Shown here: piece after piece, positions 8,245 through 17,001 of the stretch | Position numbering within the stretch: position 1 is the first letter of the stretch | How the letters are laid out: each line of letters begins with the position of its first letter | Source of the DNA: Dactylosporangium sucinum | GTDB taxonomy: Bacteria > Actinomycetota > Actinomycetes > Mycobacteriales > Micromonosporaceae | Length of the DNA stretch: 64,000 nt | Assembly: GCF_014647515.1 (NCBI RefSeq) | Contig: NZ_BMPI01000039.1 | Coordinates: 5,351 to 69,350 of the forward strand | Reading direction: 5' to 3' | Program-made: the position numbers and the translations under genes | The notes under the pieces: model-generated | The model's input: the letters and a program-made list of their open reading frames with translations, nothing else | Told to the model about the DNA's origin: nothing | The model's database searches: none

Positions 8245-8727
8245 CTAGAAGCCGGACCACACCATCTTGGCGCCCGAGTCGCCCGCCTTGAACACGTAGT
8301 AGAAGGCGGCCAGGCTCAGGGCCACGCCCAGCACCACCACCACCCAGTGGACGGCCAGCGGGGCCTTGATCAGCGACACCGACTCCGACGTCACGGCCAG
8401 CATGAAGGCCATCACCAGGGCGACCAGGGCCAGGCCCAGGATCACCAGGAACAGGTTGTTGGCGAAGCCCTCGTGCTGCTCGATCTTTTCCTGGAGCTCG
8501 CCCGCCTGGAAGTTGGGGCTCTGGCTGAACGACTCGCCGGACTCCTTCGCCGCGAAGACCGCGCCCGGGGTCGCGATCGCCAGCGCGATCAGCGGCCAGC
8601 GGAGGTGGCGGCGGCTGCCCGCCCACACCGCATAGAGGATCGCGACCAGTCCGAGCAGCGGCACCAGGACCACCGCGGCATGGATGAACAGCGGGTGGGC
8701 CGGAATATCTTGCACACGGTCGAACAC
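8245..8727 (-). CDS. DUF2231 four-helix membrane protein
   Basis: 160 residues with four membrane segments. It opens with 'VQDIPAHPLFIHAAVVLVPL', the DUF2231 hallmark (xHPxxxHxxxxxxP). A soluble loop of about 30 residues sits between helices 2 and 3. The GTG at 8727 follows GAGGAGG by about 6 bases. Members often lie near redox or cytochrome genes and the conserved His residues suggest metal or haem binding, but the function is not established. Its promoter region is shared with the divergent fur gene. Confidence 0.82.
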   Translation of the reverse strand: MFDRVQDIPAHPLFIHAAVVLVPLLGLVAILYAVWAGSRRHLRWPLIALAIATPGAVFAAKESGESFSQSPNFQAGELQEKIEQHEGFANNLFLVILGLALVALVMAFMLAVTSESVSLIKAPLAVHWVVVVLGVALSLAAFYYVFKAGDSGAKMVWSGF

Positions 8728-8787
8728 GAAGCCTCCTCTGACAGACGGTCCTCCCCCGCGGGAAGTACACACGCTGAAGATCCCGGG

Positions 8788-8836
8788 TTCAAAGAGTCAG
8801 GAAATATTTGAACGGTTCCAAGCTGCGTGGTGTTAT
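8788..8836 (+). promoter_or_regulatory. fur promoter with GTTCAAA/TTTGAAC operator
   Basis: TTGAAC (8808-8813) and TGTTAT (8831-8836) are 17 bases apart and place the transcript start at about the GTG of fur (8844), so the mRNA is leaderless. GTTCAAA (8788-8794) and TTTGAAC (8807-8813) form an inverted repeat with a 12-base spacer that covers the -35 box, a reasonable autoregulatory site for a Fur-family repressor. Confidence 0.55.
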
Positions 8837-8843
8837 TGATGGC

Positions 8844-9275
8844 GTGTCGGGTGAAGATCTGCTGCGCGCCCGGGGTCTGCGTGTGACGCGACCCCGGCTG
8901 GCCGTGCTGGAGGTCCTCGACTCCGCCCGCGGGCACCTCGACGTCGACCAGATCGCCGCCCAGGTGCGCCAACGGCTCGACTCGGTCTCGACCCAGGCGG
9001 TGTATGACGTGCTCAGCGCCCTGTCCCGGGCCGGCCTGGCCCGGCGGATCGAGCCGGCGGGCAGCCCCGCACGCTTCGAGGCGCGGGTCGGGGACAACCA
9101 CCACCACGTCGTCTGCCGGGGCTGCGGCGAGATCGCCGACGTCGACTGCACGGTCGGCGAGGCGCCCTGCCTGACCCCGTCGCAGGCGCACGGCTTCGTG
9201 CTCGACGAGGCCGAGGTCACGTTCTGGGGGCTGTGCCCGGCCTGCCAGCAGAAACGCGACGAAGACCAGCGGTGA
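8844..9275 (+). CDS. Fur-family metalloregulator
   Basis: 143 residues: a winged-helix DNA-binding half ('RVTRPRLAVLEVLDSARGHL', recognition helix near 'VSTQAVYDVLSAL') and a dimer/metal half with 'HHHVVCRGCGEI' and 'CPAC', giving two CxxC structural zinc sites. It fits the FurA/CatR peroxide-sensing or iron-sensing group; the sensed signal cannot be fixed. I use the GTG at 8844 because the promoter predicts a leaderless start there; an upstream TTG at 8808 would lie inside the -35 box. No catalase gene follows. The next gene, DUF2236, overlaps by 4 bases and is the likely co-regulated partner. Confidence 0.88.
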   Translation: MSGEDLLRARGLRVTRPRLAVLEVLDSARGHLDVDQIAAQVRQRLDSVSTQAVYDVLSALSRAGLARRIEPAGSPARFEARVGDNHHHVVCRGCGEIADVDCTVGEAPCLTPSQAHGFVLDEAEVTFWGLCPACQQKRDEDQR

Positions 9276-10117
9276 GCGACGCCGGGCTGTTCGGCCCCGA
9301 CTCGGTGACCTGGCGCGTGCACCGGGAGCCGATCGTCACCGTCGGCGGGCTGCGCAGCCTGTATCTGCAGGCCCTCCACCCGAGGGCGGTCGCCGGCGTC
9401 GAGCAGAACAGCCGCTATCGCCAGGACCCCTGGGGCCGCCTGCGGCGCACGTCGGACTACGTCACCACGGTCATCTACGGCACCACCGAGCAGGCCGAGA
9501 AGGCCGGGCGCCGGGTCCGCGCGGTCCACGGCCGGATGACCGCGACCGACCCGCGCACGGGCGAGCTGTTCCGGGTCGACGAGCCCGAGCTGCTGCGCTG
9601 GGTGCACGTCACCGAGGTCGAGTCGTTCCTCGACGCCGCCCTGCGCGGCGGGCTGCGGCTCAGCCCGGCCGAGATCGACGGCTACTTCGCCGAGCAGACC
9701 CGCGCCGCCGCCCTGGTCGGGCTCGACCCCGCCACGGTGCCCGCGACGGCCTCCGAGATCGAGTCGTACTACGAGGAGATGCGCCCCAGCCTCGAGCTCA
9801 CCGTCGACTCGGCGGCCACCGGCCTCTTCCTGACCCTGCCGCCGCTGCCCTACGGCCTCGGCCTGACCCCGGTGCGCGGCCTGTCGTTCAGCGTGTCGGC
9901 GCTGGCCATCGGCCTGCTGCCGCCGTGGGCCCGCAGGCTCTACGGGCTGCCCGGCCTCGCCGCGACCGGCCTGGTCGCGTCGGCCAACGCCCGCGTGCTG
10001 GGCACCCTGCTGCGGCAGATCCCGCTGGAGTGGATCGAGTCGCCGGCCCGCAAGGACGCCATGCGCCGCCTGGCCGAGGCCCGCGCCGCCGAGGCGCCGG
10101 CCGGACTCGAAGCGTGA
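9272..10117 (+). CDS. oxygenase MpaB family (DUF2236) protein
   Basis: 281 residues matching DUF2236: N-terminal 'DSVTWRVHREPIVTVGGLRSLYLQALHPRAV', then 'RVRAVHGRM', then 'LRWVHVTEVESF'. The His residues (LHP, VHG, WVH) are those expected to hold haem in this family, which includes rubber oxygenase Lcp and fungal MpaB. The GTG overlaps the fur stop (GTGA), so it is in the fur operon. Substrate unknown; peroxide or iron regulation would suit a haem enzyme. Confidence 0.85.
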   Translation: MSDAGLFGPDSVTWRVHREPIVTVGGLRSLYLQALHPRAVAGVEQNSRYRQDPWGRLRRTSDYVTTVIYGTTEQAEKAGRRVRAVHGRMTATDPRTGELFRVDEPELLRWVHVTEVESFLDAALRGGLRLSPAEIDGYFAEQTRAAALVGLDPATVPATASEIESYYEEMRPSLELTVDSAATGLFLTLPPLPYGLGLTPVRGLSFSVSALAIGLLPPWARRLYGLPGLAATGLVASANARVLGTLLRQIPLEWIESPARKDAMRRLAEARAAEAPAGLEA

Positions 10118-10183
10118 CATAACGCCCACCGGCCGCGTTTCACCTGGTGTCCGCCCGACACCGAACCGACGCGGAGGCGCCCC

Positions 10184-12394
10184 GTGGCTGCCGTCACCAC
10201 CGTCCACCAGCGCACCGAAGCATCGCCGCCCGCCCGGCCGGCGCCCCGGTGGACCGCCTGGGCGCCCGCCCTGACGCTCGCGGCCGCGGTCGTCGCGCTC
10301 CTGCTGGCGCTGGGGACCGCGCCGCTCGACGTGGCGAAGTACGCCGCCTACCTGGCCCTCGGCGTCGTCCTGCCCGGCACGCTGATCTACCGGGCGCTAC
10401 GCCCGAGCCCGCACAGCCTGCTGGAGGACCTCGCGTACGGGGCCGTGGTCGGGCTGCTCGGCGAGACCCTCGCGCTGGTCGTCCTCCGGGACCTGGTCTG
10501 GCTGTGGCCGGCCGCGGTCGGCGCCGCCTTCCTGGCCGTGCCCGGGCTGCGCCGGCACTGGCGGGCGCCGGACTACCCGAACCGGCCGTCGGTGACCTGG
10601 TCGTGGGTCGTGGCCGGGATCGCGGCCGCATTCCTGGCGTACCTCACCGCCGCCTTCCTCGCCGTGAACCCTCCGGTGCCGGTGAGCGGGCCCCAGCAGT
10701 ACATGATCGACCAACTCAACCTGCTCGCGCTGGCCGGCGATCTCAAGCACCATTTCCCGCTCACGGTCCCCGAGCAGGGCGACCGCCCGCTGCCGTACCA
10801 CTGGTTCGCCTACGGCCACCTGGCGGCCGGTTCGCTCGCCACCGGGATCGACCTGCCCGTCCTGTGGTTCCGGCTGGACCTGCCGGCGCTCGCCGTGCTC
10901 GCCGTGGTGCTGCTCGCGGTCACCGGCTGGCGGGTGGCCCGCCGCGCCTGGGCCGGGCCGGTGGCGGCGGCGCTCATGTTCGCCGTCGGCGAGGCCGTCA
11001 TGCCCCGCCAGGCGCCGGCGTTCTTCGGCACGATCACCGCGTACTACACGTGGTCGAGCCGGTCGCTGCTGTACGCGGCGGCGCTGACCATGCCGCTGAT
11101 CGGGACGGCGGTCGCGGTCCTGCGGCGGGAACGGGGATGGTGGCTCCTCGTAGGTTTGTTCGCGGCCGGCACGACCGGCGCCAAGTCGACCGTCCTGCCG
11201 CTCGCGGGAGCCGGCGTTGCGCTGGTCGTGGGGGTACACCTGCTGCGAAAACGTCCGCAGTGGACGCCCTGGCTGCTCGGCGGAGCATTCGCCGCGATCG
11301 AAATCCTTGCGGTGACCGTCCTCTATGGCTTCGAGAGCCAGGGACTGTCCTGGGGGCCGTTCACGATCATGCTGGACTTCGTCGGCAGCCAGTACACCGG
11401 GACGACCCTCGGCGACGTCCCGCTCATCGCCTGGGGCCTCGGCGCCTACGCCATCGCGATGGGCGCCCGGCTCGCCGGCATCCTGGTGCCGCGCCGCAGC
11501 CTCGACGACGCCGAACTGTTCCTGCTGGGGGCGCTGCTGGCCGGAGTGCTGGGGTCGCTGACCGTCTGGCACGTGTCCTGGAGCCAGCACTTCTTCATCA
11601 TCGCCGGCTGGCCGTTCGGCACGATCCTGTCCGCGAGCGGCCTGGTGCTGCTGGCGGAGCGGGTTCCGTCGCCGGCCAGCCGCCGGCTCGCGACGGCGGT
11701 GGCCCTGGCCGCGGCCGGCGTCCTCGGCGCGTTCGCCGTCGTCGCGACGGTGGCGCAGTGGCCGCGCTGGGGCGTGCCCGTGCCGACCTACGTGTTCGGC
11801 GCCGCGACCCTGGTCGTGGCGGCGGCGGTCGGCGTCGGCCTGCGACGTCGCGGAGCCGGCGCGTACGCTGCGCTGGCCGTGGTGCTGTTCGCGGGCGTGG
11901 CCCGGCTGCCGCACGACGCGGCGACGAACGCCAACCTCGGCGAGGCCTACCACGTGCGGGTCGGCCCGGCCCAGGCCGCCGGCGCCCGCTGGCTGCGCGA
12001 CCACAGCTCACCGGACGAGTACGTGGCCACGAACGTGCACCGGGTCGGCAGCGGCGAGCAGGCCCGGCAGAGCCTCGCGTACTGGATCTCGGCCTACAGC
12101 GAGCGCCGCGTGCTGCTGGGCAGCTGGGGATACTCGCCCGAGTCGACCCGGATGCAGTCCGAGCGGCACCGGCTGGGCCCCTCGACGGTGTACTGGGACC
12201 CGGCCCGGCTGGCCGCCAACGACGCGGCGATCTACTCACCGTCGCCGGAGCGGCTGGCCTGGCTGTGGGACCGGAAGGTGCGCTGGATCCTGGTCGACCG
12301 GGCGCAGGGCACCGAGTCCCCGCGCCTGGCCGACCTGGCGGATCGTGTCTGGGAGCGGGAGACGGTCGTGATCTACCGCCTCCGCCCGGGTTAA
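10184..12394 (+). CDS. large polytopic membrane protein, GT-C glycosyltransferase-like
   Basis: 736 residues with at least eleven hydrophobic segments between about residues 25 and 590, then a soluble C-terminal part with 'GARWLRDHSSPDEYVATNVH'. That layout (many helices, then a short ectodomain) and 'PYHWFAYGHLAAGSL' in an extracytoplasmic loop resemble lipid-linked GT-C glycosyltransferases, but no catalytic motif is certain. GTG at 10184 with GGAGG 6 bases upstream. Its stop shares TTAA with the stop of the convergent GH9 gene. Confidence 0.6.
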   Translation: MAAVTTVHQRTEASPPARPAPRWTAWAPALTLAAAVVALLLALGTAPLDVAKYAAYLALGVVLPGTLIYRALRPSPHSLLEDLAYGAVVGLLGETLALVVLRDLVWLWPAAVGAAFLAVPGLRRHWRAPDYPNRPSVTWSWVVAGIAAAFLAYLTAAFLAVNPPVPVSGPQQYMIDQLNLLALAGDLKHHFPLTVPEQGDRPLPYHWFAYGHLAAGSLATGIDLPVLWFRLDLPALAVLAVVLLAVTGWRVARRAWAGPVAAALMFAVGEAVMPRQAPAFFGTITAYYTWSSRSLLYAAALTMPLIGTAVAVLRRERGWWLLVGLFAAGTTGAKSTVLPLAGAGVALVVGVHLLRKRPQWTPWLLGGAFAAIEILAVTVLYGFESQGLSWGPFTIMLDFVGSQYTGTTLGDVPLIAWGLGAYAIAMGARLAGILVPRRSLDDAELFLLGALLAGVLGSLTVWHVSWSQHFFIIAGWPFGTILSASGLVLLAERVPSPASRRLATAVALAAAGVLGAFAVVATVAQWPRWGVPVPTYVFGAATLVVAAAVGVGLRRRGAGAYAALAVVLFAGVARLPHDAATNANLGEAYHVRVGPAQAAGARWLRDHSSPDEYVATNVHRVGSGEQARQSLAYWISAYSERRVLLGSWGYSPESTRMQSERHRLGPSTVYWDPARLAANDAAIYSPSPERLAWLWDRKVRWILVDRAQGTESPRLADLADRVWERETVVIYRLRPG

Positions 12395-15186
12395 CGCGCC
12401 ACGCAGGTCACCGTCGCCGGTGCCGCGTTGGTGCCCGAGTAGCTGCCGCCGAAGCCGGCGGCCGTCGAGCCGGCCGGCGGCAGCGAGCCGTTCCACGCCG
12501 CGTTCGCCACCGTGACCGCCGCGCCGGTCTGCGACCAGACGCCGGACCAGCCGTTGGTCACCTTCTGGTTGCCCGGGAAGGTGAACGTGACGGTCCAGCC
12601 GCTGATCGCGCTCGACCCGGAGTTGGTCACCGTGACCTCGCCGTTGAACCCGTCCCCCCACTGGTTCGTCACCCGGTACACGGCGGTGCAGGAAGCGCCG
12701 GTCGTGCCGCCGGTCGTCGTCACCGACACCGGGTCCGACGTGGTCGACAGGTTCCCGGCGGCGTCCTTGGCCCGCACTGCGAACTGGTACGCCGTCGACG
12801 CGGTCAGCCCGGTGACGGTCGCGGTCGTGCCGGCGGTCGTGGCCACCACGACCGGGCCGGCAGTGCCGCCGAGGCGCAGCACGTCGTAACCGGTGACCCC
12901 CACGTTGTCGGTGGACGCGGCCCAGGACAGCGCGACGCTGCTGGACGTGATCCCGGACGCGGTGGGCGTGCCCGGCTTGGACGGCGCGGTCGTGTCCCCC
13001 GTCGCCGCCTGGGTCGTCACGGTACCGCCGGGAGAAGCGGCCGACGTGTTGCCCGACGTGTCCGTGGCCACCACGGTGAACGTGTAGGCCGTGGACGGGC
13101 TCAGGCCGGTGATGGCCAGCGACGTCGATGCCGTCGTGCCGACGAGCGTGGTGCCGTTGTAGACCGAGTAGTCGCGCACGGCGACGTTGTCGGTCGACGC
13201 GGTCCAGCTCGCGGTCGCCCCGGTGGAGGTGACGTTCGTGAACGTCGGCCGGCCGGGCGCGGTCGGCGCCGTCGTGTCGGCCGGGCCGGTGCCGGGAGCG
13301 TCGCCCCACACCTTGGTCGCGCCGTCGTACAGCGTCATGTGCGTGTTGGGGCCGGCCGCGGCCGGGTAGGACCAGTCGTTCGAGGGGTCCCAGCTGCCCG
13401 ACGACGCGATGCGGAACTGCACCTCGCGCCGCCACGCCGACTGGCCGGCCGGGGCGATCGTCTGGCCCACGCAGCTGACGGTCACGTAGTACGTGCTCCC
13501 GCTGACGAGCGTCGGGCCGGTCGGCGCGCTGCACTGGTTGTACGCGCTGGACAGCGTGATCTGGTTGATCGTCGTCGTGCCGTCGAGCGTGAAGTAGTAG
13601 CGGAACGAGCCCTGGGTCAGGGCCCGGGCCGGCCACGCCGACTTGTTGTAGACCATCGCCTTGATCTCGGTGAAGCCGGTGCCGGTGGTGTTCAGCGACG
13701 ACTCGATGTACATCTCCGGCCCGTCCGGCGTCTCGGTGCCCGGGAAGCCGGCCAGCGGCGTGCCGCCGAACTCGTTGTACATGCGGACGAGGGCGCTGGT
13801 CAGGCCGGCGTTGTAGTCGGTCGCGACCTCGTTCATCACGTAGTCCTGGCGGCTGTCCGTGTAGGCGTCGTTGGCCGACGACGGCCCGCCGACGAGCGCC
13901 CCGTACAGCGTGTGCCGGGAGACCTCCGGGTTGGTGATCTGGTCGGTCCAGGAGCCGTGGGCCGTGCGGTGGTGCGGGTTCTTCGGCGAGTTGGCCCCGA
14001 AGCCGATCATGTAGCTGGAGCTGCGGGGGTTGTCGCCGAGGATGTAGTTGATCTGCCGCACGCCGAAGTCGTGGTACCGCGCCTTTCGCGTGGCGTCCGC
14101 GAGCCAGTCGCTGTAGACGAGCGCGACGAACGACGTGTTGGCGGCGTACCGCAGCGAGCCCCAGCTGTCGAGGACCGCCTGGCCGCCGGGCGAGGTCGGC
14201 ACCTTCTGGCCGTTGACGCCGACCGACCAGTAGTCGAGCCAGCGGTTGGCGTCGTCGACGTACTGCTGCTTGCCGGTCAGCTTGGCCAGCAGTACATAAC
14301 ACCCGTAAGACTTGTCGTCCCACGCGATCGTCCACTTGTAGGACTTGGTGGTCGACTGCGGCTCGGTGCCCAGGCTGGCGTAGCCGGCCTCCGCCTTCGC
14401 CAGGTAGGTGGCGTCGTTCGTGGCCCGGTAGAGCCAGATCGCGCCCCAGACGAGCTCGTCGTTGTAGCCGCTCCACGAGTTGTAGAAGCTCGACGCGTCC
14501 GTGATGCACTCGCTGTACTTGCGGCGCACGGTGTCGGCGAAGGTGTAGAGCTGCTTGGCGTGCGTGACCAGCTTGTCGGCGTAGGCCGCGTCCGACGGCC
14601 GGATGACGATCGAGGACGCGGCCATGGCGGCGGCGGTCTCGCCGGCCAGGTCCGCGCCGCCGCACGAGGCGTCGATCTTGTATGCCGGGCGGGCCATCGG
14701 CATCACCTCGGCCGGCCCCCACCAGGCGTGGTCGGGGCCGCCGGTGCCGACCTGTCCGTAGAGGACGTTGGCGCTCGGGTGCGCCTTGATGAAGTAGTCG
14801 TTGACGAAGCGCAGGTTGTTGATGAGGTGGGGCAGCTGGCCGCTGCGGGTGTAGGCGTCGCGGTACTCGACCGCGCCCCAGGCGAGCATCGTGGTCGTGA
14901 ACGCCATCGGGAAGCCGAACTTCACGTGGTCGCCGGCGTCGAACCAGCCACCGGTGAGGTCGAGCCCGACGTCCTGGCCGTCCTTGAGCGCCGAGTCGCC
15001 GCGCCAGCCGACCCGGCTCCACGACGGCTTCGGCCCGGACTGCTGGGCCTCGTAGAACCAGATCGACTTCTGCAGCGCCTCGGCATAGTTGAACGTGGGC
15101 GCGGCCTGGGCCGGCTGCTGCACGGCAACGTTGAGAGTGATCAATGTCGCGGCCGCAATGGCGGCGCTGAGTATGCGTCTCTTCAT
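12391..15186 (-). CDS. secreted GH9 endoglucanase with CBM3, two FN3 and CBM2
   Basis: A 931-residue cellulase. Order: signal peptide (about 1-28, 'QQPAQAA'), GH9 catalytic domain (about 30-465) with 'GGWFDAGDHVKF', 'HRTAHGS' and the acid-containing 'NEVATDYNAG', a family 3 cellulose-binding module (about 485-640), two fibronectin type III domains (about 643-825) and a C-terminal CBM2. GH9-CBM3 forms are usually processive endoglucanases. GAAGGAG precedes the ATG. A CebR-like palindrome lies about 65 bases upstream, so induction by cello-oligosaccharides is likely. No other cellulase gene is in the window. Confidence 0.95.
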   Translation of the reverse strand: MKRRILSAAIAAATLITLNVAVQQPAQAAPTFNYAEALQKSIWFYEAQQSGPKPSWSRVGWRGDSALKDGQDVGLDLTGGWFDAGDHVKFGFPMAFTTTMLAWGAVEYRDAYTRSGQLPHLINNLRFVNDYFIKAHPSANVLYGQVGTGGPDHAWWGPAEVMPMARPAYKIDASCGGADLAGETAAAMAASSIVIRPSDAAYADKLVTHAKQLYTFADTVRRKYSECITDASSFYNSWSGYNDELVWGAIWLYRATNDATYLAKAEAGYASLGTEPQSTTKSYKWTIAWDDKSYGCYVLLAKLTGKQQYVDDANRWLDYWSVGVNGQKVPTSPGGQAVLDSWGSLRYAANTSFVALVYSDWLADATRKARYHDFGVRQINYILGDNPRSSSYMIGFGANSPKNPHHRTAHGSWTDQITNPEVSRHTLYGALVGGPSSANDAYTDSRQDYVMNEVATDYNAGLTSALVRMYNEFGGTPLAGFPGTETPDGPEMYIESSLNTTGTGFTEIKAMVYNKSAWPARALTQGSFRYYFTLDGTTTINQITLSSAYNQCSAPTGPTLVSGSTYYVTVSCVGQTIAPAGQSAWRREVQFRIASSGSWDPSNDWSYPAAAGPNTHMTLYDGATKVWGDAPGTGPADTTAPTAPGRPTFTNVTSTGATASWTASTDNVAVRDYSVYNGTTLVGTTASTSLAITGLSPSTAYTFTVVATDTSGNTSAASPGGTVTTQAATGDTTAPSKPGTPTASGITSSSVALSWAASTDNVGVTGYDVLRLGGTAGPVVVATTAGTTATVTGLTASTAYQFAVRAKDAAGNLSTTSDPVSVTTTGGTTGASCTAVYRVTNQWGDGFNGEVTVTNSGSSAISGWTVTFTFPGNQKVTNGWSGVWSQTGAAVTVANAAWNGSLPPAGSTAAGFGGSYSGTNAAPATVTCVAR

Positions 15187-15249
15187 CGGCGGCGGTCTCC
15201 TTCTCGGCAGTTGCTGGATTGAACCGCCGCCGCTTCTTGATTTTGAAGG

Positions 15250-15259
15250 AGAGCGCTCT
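15250..15259. promoter_or_regulatory. CebR-like operator of the GH9 gene
   Basis: AGAGCGCTCT is a perfect 10-bp palindrome with the GAGCGCTC core of the Streptomyces CebR box (TGGGAGCGCTCCCA). It lies 64 bases upstream of the endoglucanase ATG and over the 3' end of the SDR gene. The flanks depart from the full consensus. Confidence 0.6.
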
Positions 15260-16160
15260 ATCGGCGCTGTCGGCCCAGGTCAGCGCTTGAAAGTTGCACA
15301 CCCGTGACCCGCTCGGAGAGCTCCCAGAGCCGCCGCGCGTCGGCCTCGTCCCGGGCCGGCCCGACGGGCTGGACCTCCGTGGGCCAGCCGCGGTGCTCGC
15401 CCCTCCCGTCGGGCCCGATGAACTGCCCGCTCTGGGCCCGCGGGTCGACGGCGGCGTACAGCTGGTTGAGCGCACCACGCTCGGCCGGCTGCGCGAGCAC
15501 CCGGTTGCCGACGCGCATGAGCGCCTTCACGGCGCGGGTCCGACCGGCGGTCTGCAGGTTGGTGTCGGAGTAGCCGGGGTGGGCGAGGAGGCTGCGCCTC
15601 GGGTCGCCGGCGGCCTTGAGGCGGCGGTGCAGCTCGAGTCCGAAGAGGACGTTGGCGAACTTGGACTGGGTGTAGAACGCGATCGGCGAGTACCTCCCGC
15701 TGCCGTCGAGGTCGTCGTAGTGGATGCGGCCGCGCTTGTGCAGCGCGGAGCTGACGGTGACGACCCGCTCCTCGATCTGGTCGAGGAGCAGCAACGTCAG
15801 GGCGAAGTGGCCGAGGTGGTTGGCGGCGAACTGCTGCTCGTGCCCCTGCGCGCTGAGCTGCCGCGGCGGCATCATGATGCCGGCGTTGTTGACGAGGACG
15901 TCGATCCTGCGCCCCCGCAGCTCGTCGGCGAGGGCCCGCACGCTGTCCAGGTCGGCGAGATCGACGTGCTGGAGCTCGACGCTGCCGTCGATGGCGTCCG
16001 CGGCCTGCCGACCCTTGGTGAGGTTGCGCACGGCCATGATGACGTGCCCACCCTTGGCGGCAAGCACCCTGGCGGTCACCAGCCCGAGCCCGCTGTTAGC
16101 CCCGGTGACCAGGAACGTCTTGCCGCTCTGATCCGCAATCTGCTCGGTCGTCCATCTCAT
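15258..16160 (-). CDS. short-chain dehydrogenase/reductase
   Basis: 300 residues. Visible SDR signatures are 'VTGANSGLGLVTARVLAAKG' (NAD(P) binding), 'NNAG', a Ser-containing 'VTVSSALH' and the catalytic Tyr-Lys pair in 'YTQSK'. The sequence is most like the retinol-dehydrogenase-type or WW-domain-oxidoreductase-like SDRs. The ATG at 16160 is the start; the frame extends upstream but crosses the operator. It is divergent from a TetR gene, which is probably its regulator. Substrate unknown. Confidence 0.85.
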   Translation of the reverse strand: MRWTTEQIADQSGKTFLVTGANSGLGLVTARVLAAKGGHVIMAVRNLTKGRQAADAIDGSVELQHVDLADLDSVRALADELRGRRIDVLVNNAGIMMPPRQLSAQGHEQQFAANHLGHFALTLLLLDQIEERVVTVSSALHKRGRIHYDDLDGSGRYSPIAFYTQSKFANVLFGLELHRRLKAAGDPRRSLLAHPGYSDTNLQTAGRTRAVKALMRVGNRVLAQPAERGALNQLYAAVDPRAQSGQFIGPDGRGEHRGWPTEVQPVGPARDEADARRLWELSERVTGVQLSSADLGRQRR

Positions 16161-16180
16161 GCGTCCCAGGATGCCCTGTG

Positions 16181-16195
16181 TGGCACTCAGTGTCA
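16181..16195. promoter_or_regulatory. TetR-type operator between SDR and tetR
   Basis: TGGCACT-C-AGTGTCA is a 15-bp palindrome with one mismatch, 21 bases upstream of the SDR start and within the 85-bp divergent promoter region. The size and position are those expected for control of both genes by the TetR at 16246. Confidence 0.6.
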
Positions 16196-16245
16196 ACGAC
16201 GGCCTGCTGTGCCGTTGTTTGCGTTGGGGGACGTAGAATGCGCGG

Positions 16246-16824
16246 GTGAGCCTCGTGGAACGCAAACGCCAGCTCGTCCGCGACGAGCTGACCGAGGCCG
16301 CCCTGAGACTCCTGGCCTTCCAGGGCTTCGAGGAGACGACGATCGACCAGATGGCGGCGGCGGCGGGCGTCTCGCGGCGGACGTTCTTCCGCTACTTCAG
16401 CTCGAAGGAAGACGTCATCATCGAGTTCCTGAGCGACCTGGGCCGCAAGCTGAGCGCGGCGCTGTCCTCCCGCCCGCTGGCGGAGCCCCCGAAGGAGGCG
16501 GTCCAGAACGCGCTGCGCGTGTTCACGGACAACCTCTGGGAGCACCCGGAGAAGTCCCGCCGCCTGACCGAGATCATGGTCAACACCCCGGCCCTGCTGG
16601 CCCGCTACCTGGAACGCCAGCTGGAGTGGAAGGCCTCGCTGGCCGCGGACCTGTCCACCCGCATGGGCACGAGCCCACCGGGGGACGTGACGGCTCCGGT
16701 CCTGGTGGCGGTGGCGTTCGCGGCCTTCGACACGGCCCTGATCCACTGGGTCCAGCAGTCCCCGGACACAGACCTCAACGCGCTGGTGGACGCCTGCTTC
16801 GCCGTGGCCTTCCCGCCCACCTGA
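16246..16824 (+). CDS. TetR-family transcriptional regulator
   Basis: 192 residues. The N-terminal helix-turn-helix is 'LTEAALRLLAFQGFEETTIDQ' with recognition helix 'GVSRRTFFRYFSSKEDV', typical of the family; the remainder is an all-helical ligand domain. GTG start at 16246. It is divergent from an SDR gene with a shared palindrome in between, so it most likely represses that gene and itself. Ligand unknown. Confidence 0.9.
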   Translation: MSLVERKRQLVRDELTEAALRLLAFQGFEETTIDQMAAAAGVSRRTFFRYFSSKEDVIIEFLSDLGRKLSAALSSRPLAEPPKEAVQNALRVFTDNLWEHPEKSRRLTEIMVNTPALLARYLERQLEWKASLAADLSTRMGTSPPGDVTAPVLVAVAFAAFDTALIHWVQQSPDTDLNALVDACFAVAFPPT

Positions 16825-16851
16825 CCCAGGCGGCTGTTCGGTGAGCCCTTT

Positions 16852-16907
16852 GCATGATCACGGACGTTTGCGTGTCACCCGCGACCCGGAAAGGTCCGTG
16901 ATCATGC
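16852..16907. repeat. 14-bp inverted repeat element (CATGATCACGGACG type)
   Basis: GCATGATCACGGAC (16852-16865) and GTCCGTGATCATGC (16894-16907) are perfect complements with a 28-base spacer. The left half (16853-16876) recurs at 47187-47210 with one mismatch in 24 bases. It lies 28 bases after a stop codon between convergent genes. The remaining spacer to 17001 holds nothing I recognise. Confidence 0.75.
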
Positions 16908-17001
16908 TCGGCCGAGCACGGCGCGGCACCGGCACAGCGGGCCCCGCCTGCGCGGCCGTATCAACGCCGGTGGCGGCTGGCGCGCCCGGACGGAGGCCGG
17001 A

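Noticed and set aside
10147..15222. A 1691-residue plus-strand open frame
   Set aside because: It runs through the GT-C-like gene in another frame and antisense through the GH9 gene. Composition is Arg/Gly/Pro-rich low complexity, typical of shadow frames in high-GC DNA, and it matches no domain.
12236..15478. A 1080-residue minus-strand frame over the GH9 gene
   Set aside because: The GH9 frame has a signal peptide and four recognisable domains; the other frame has none and is a shadow.
15258..16265. A longer start of the SDR at 16265
   Set aside because: The extra 35 residues cross the TetR-type operator and the divergent promoter and have no family similarity; the ATG at 16160 fits the SDR N-terminus.
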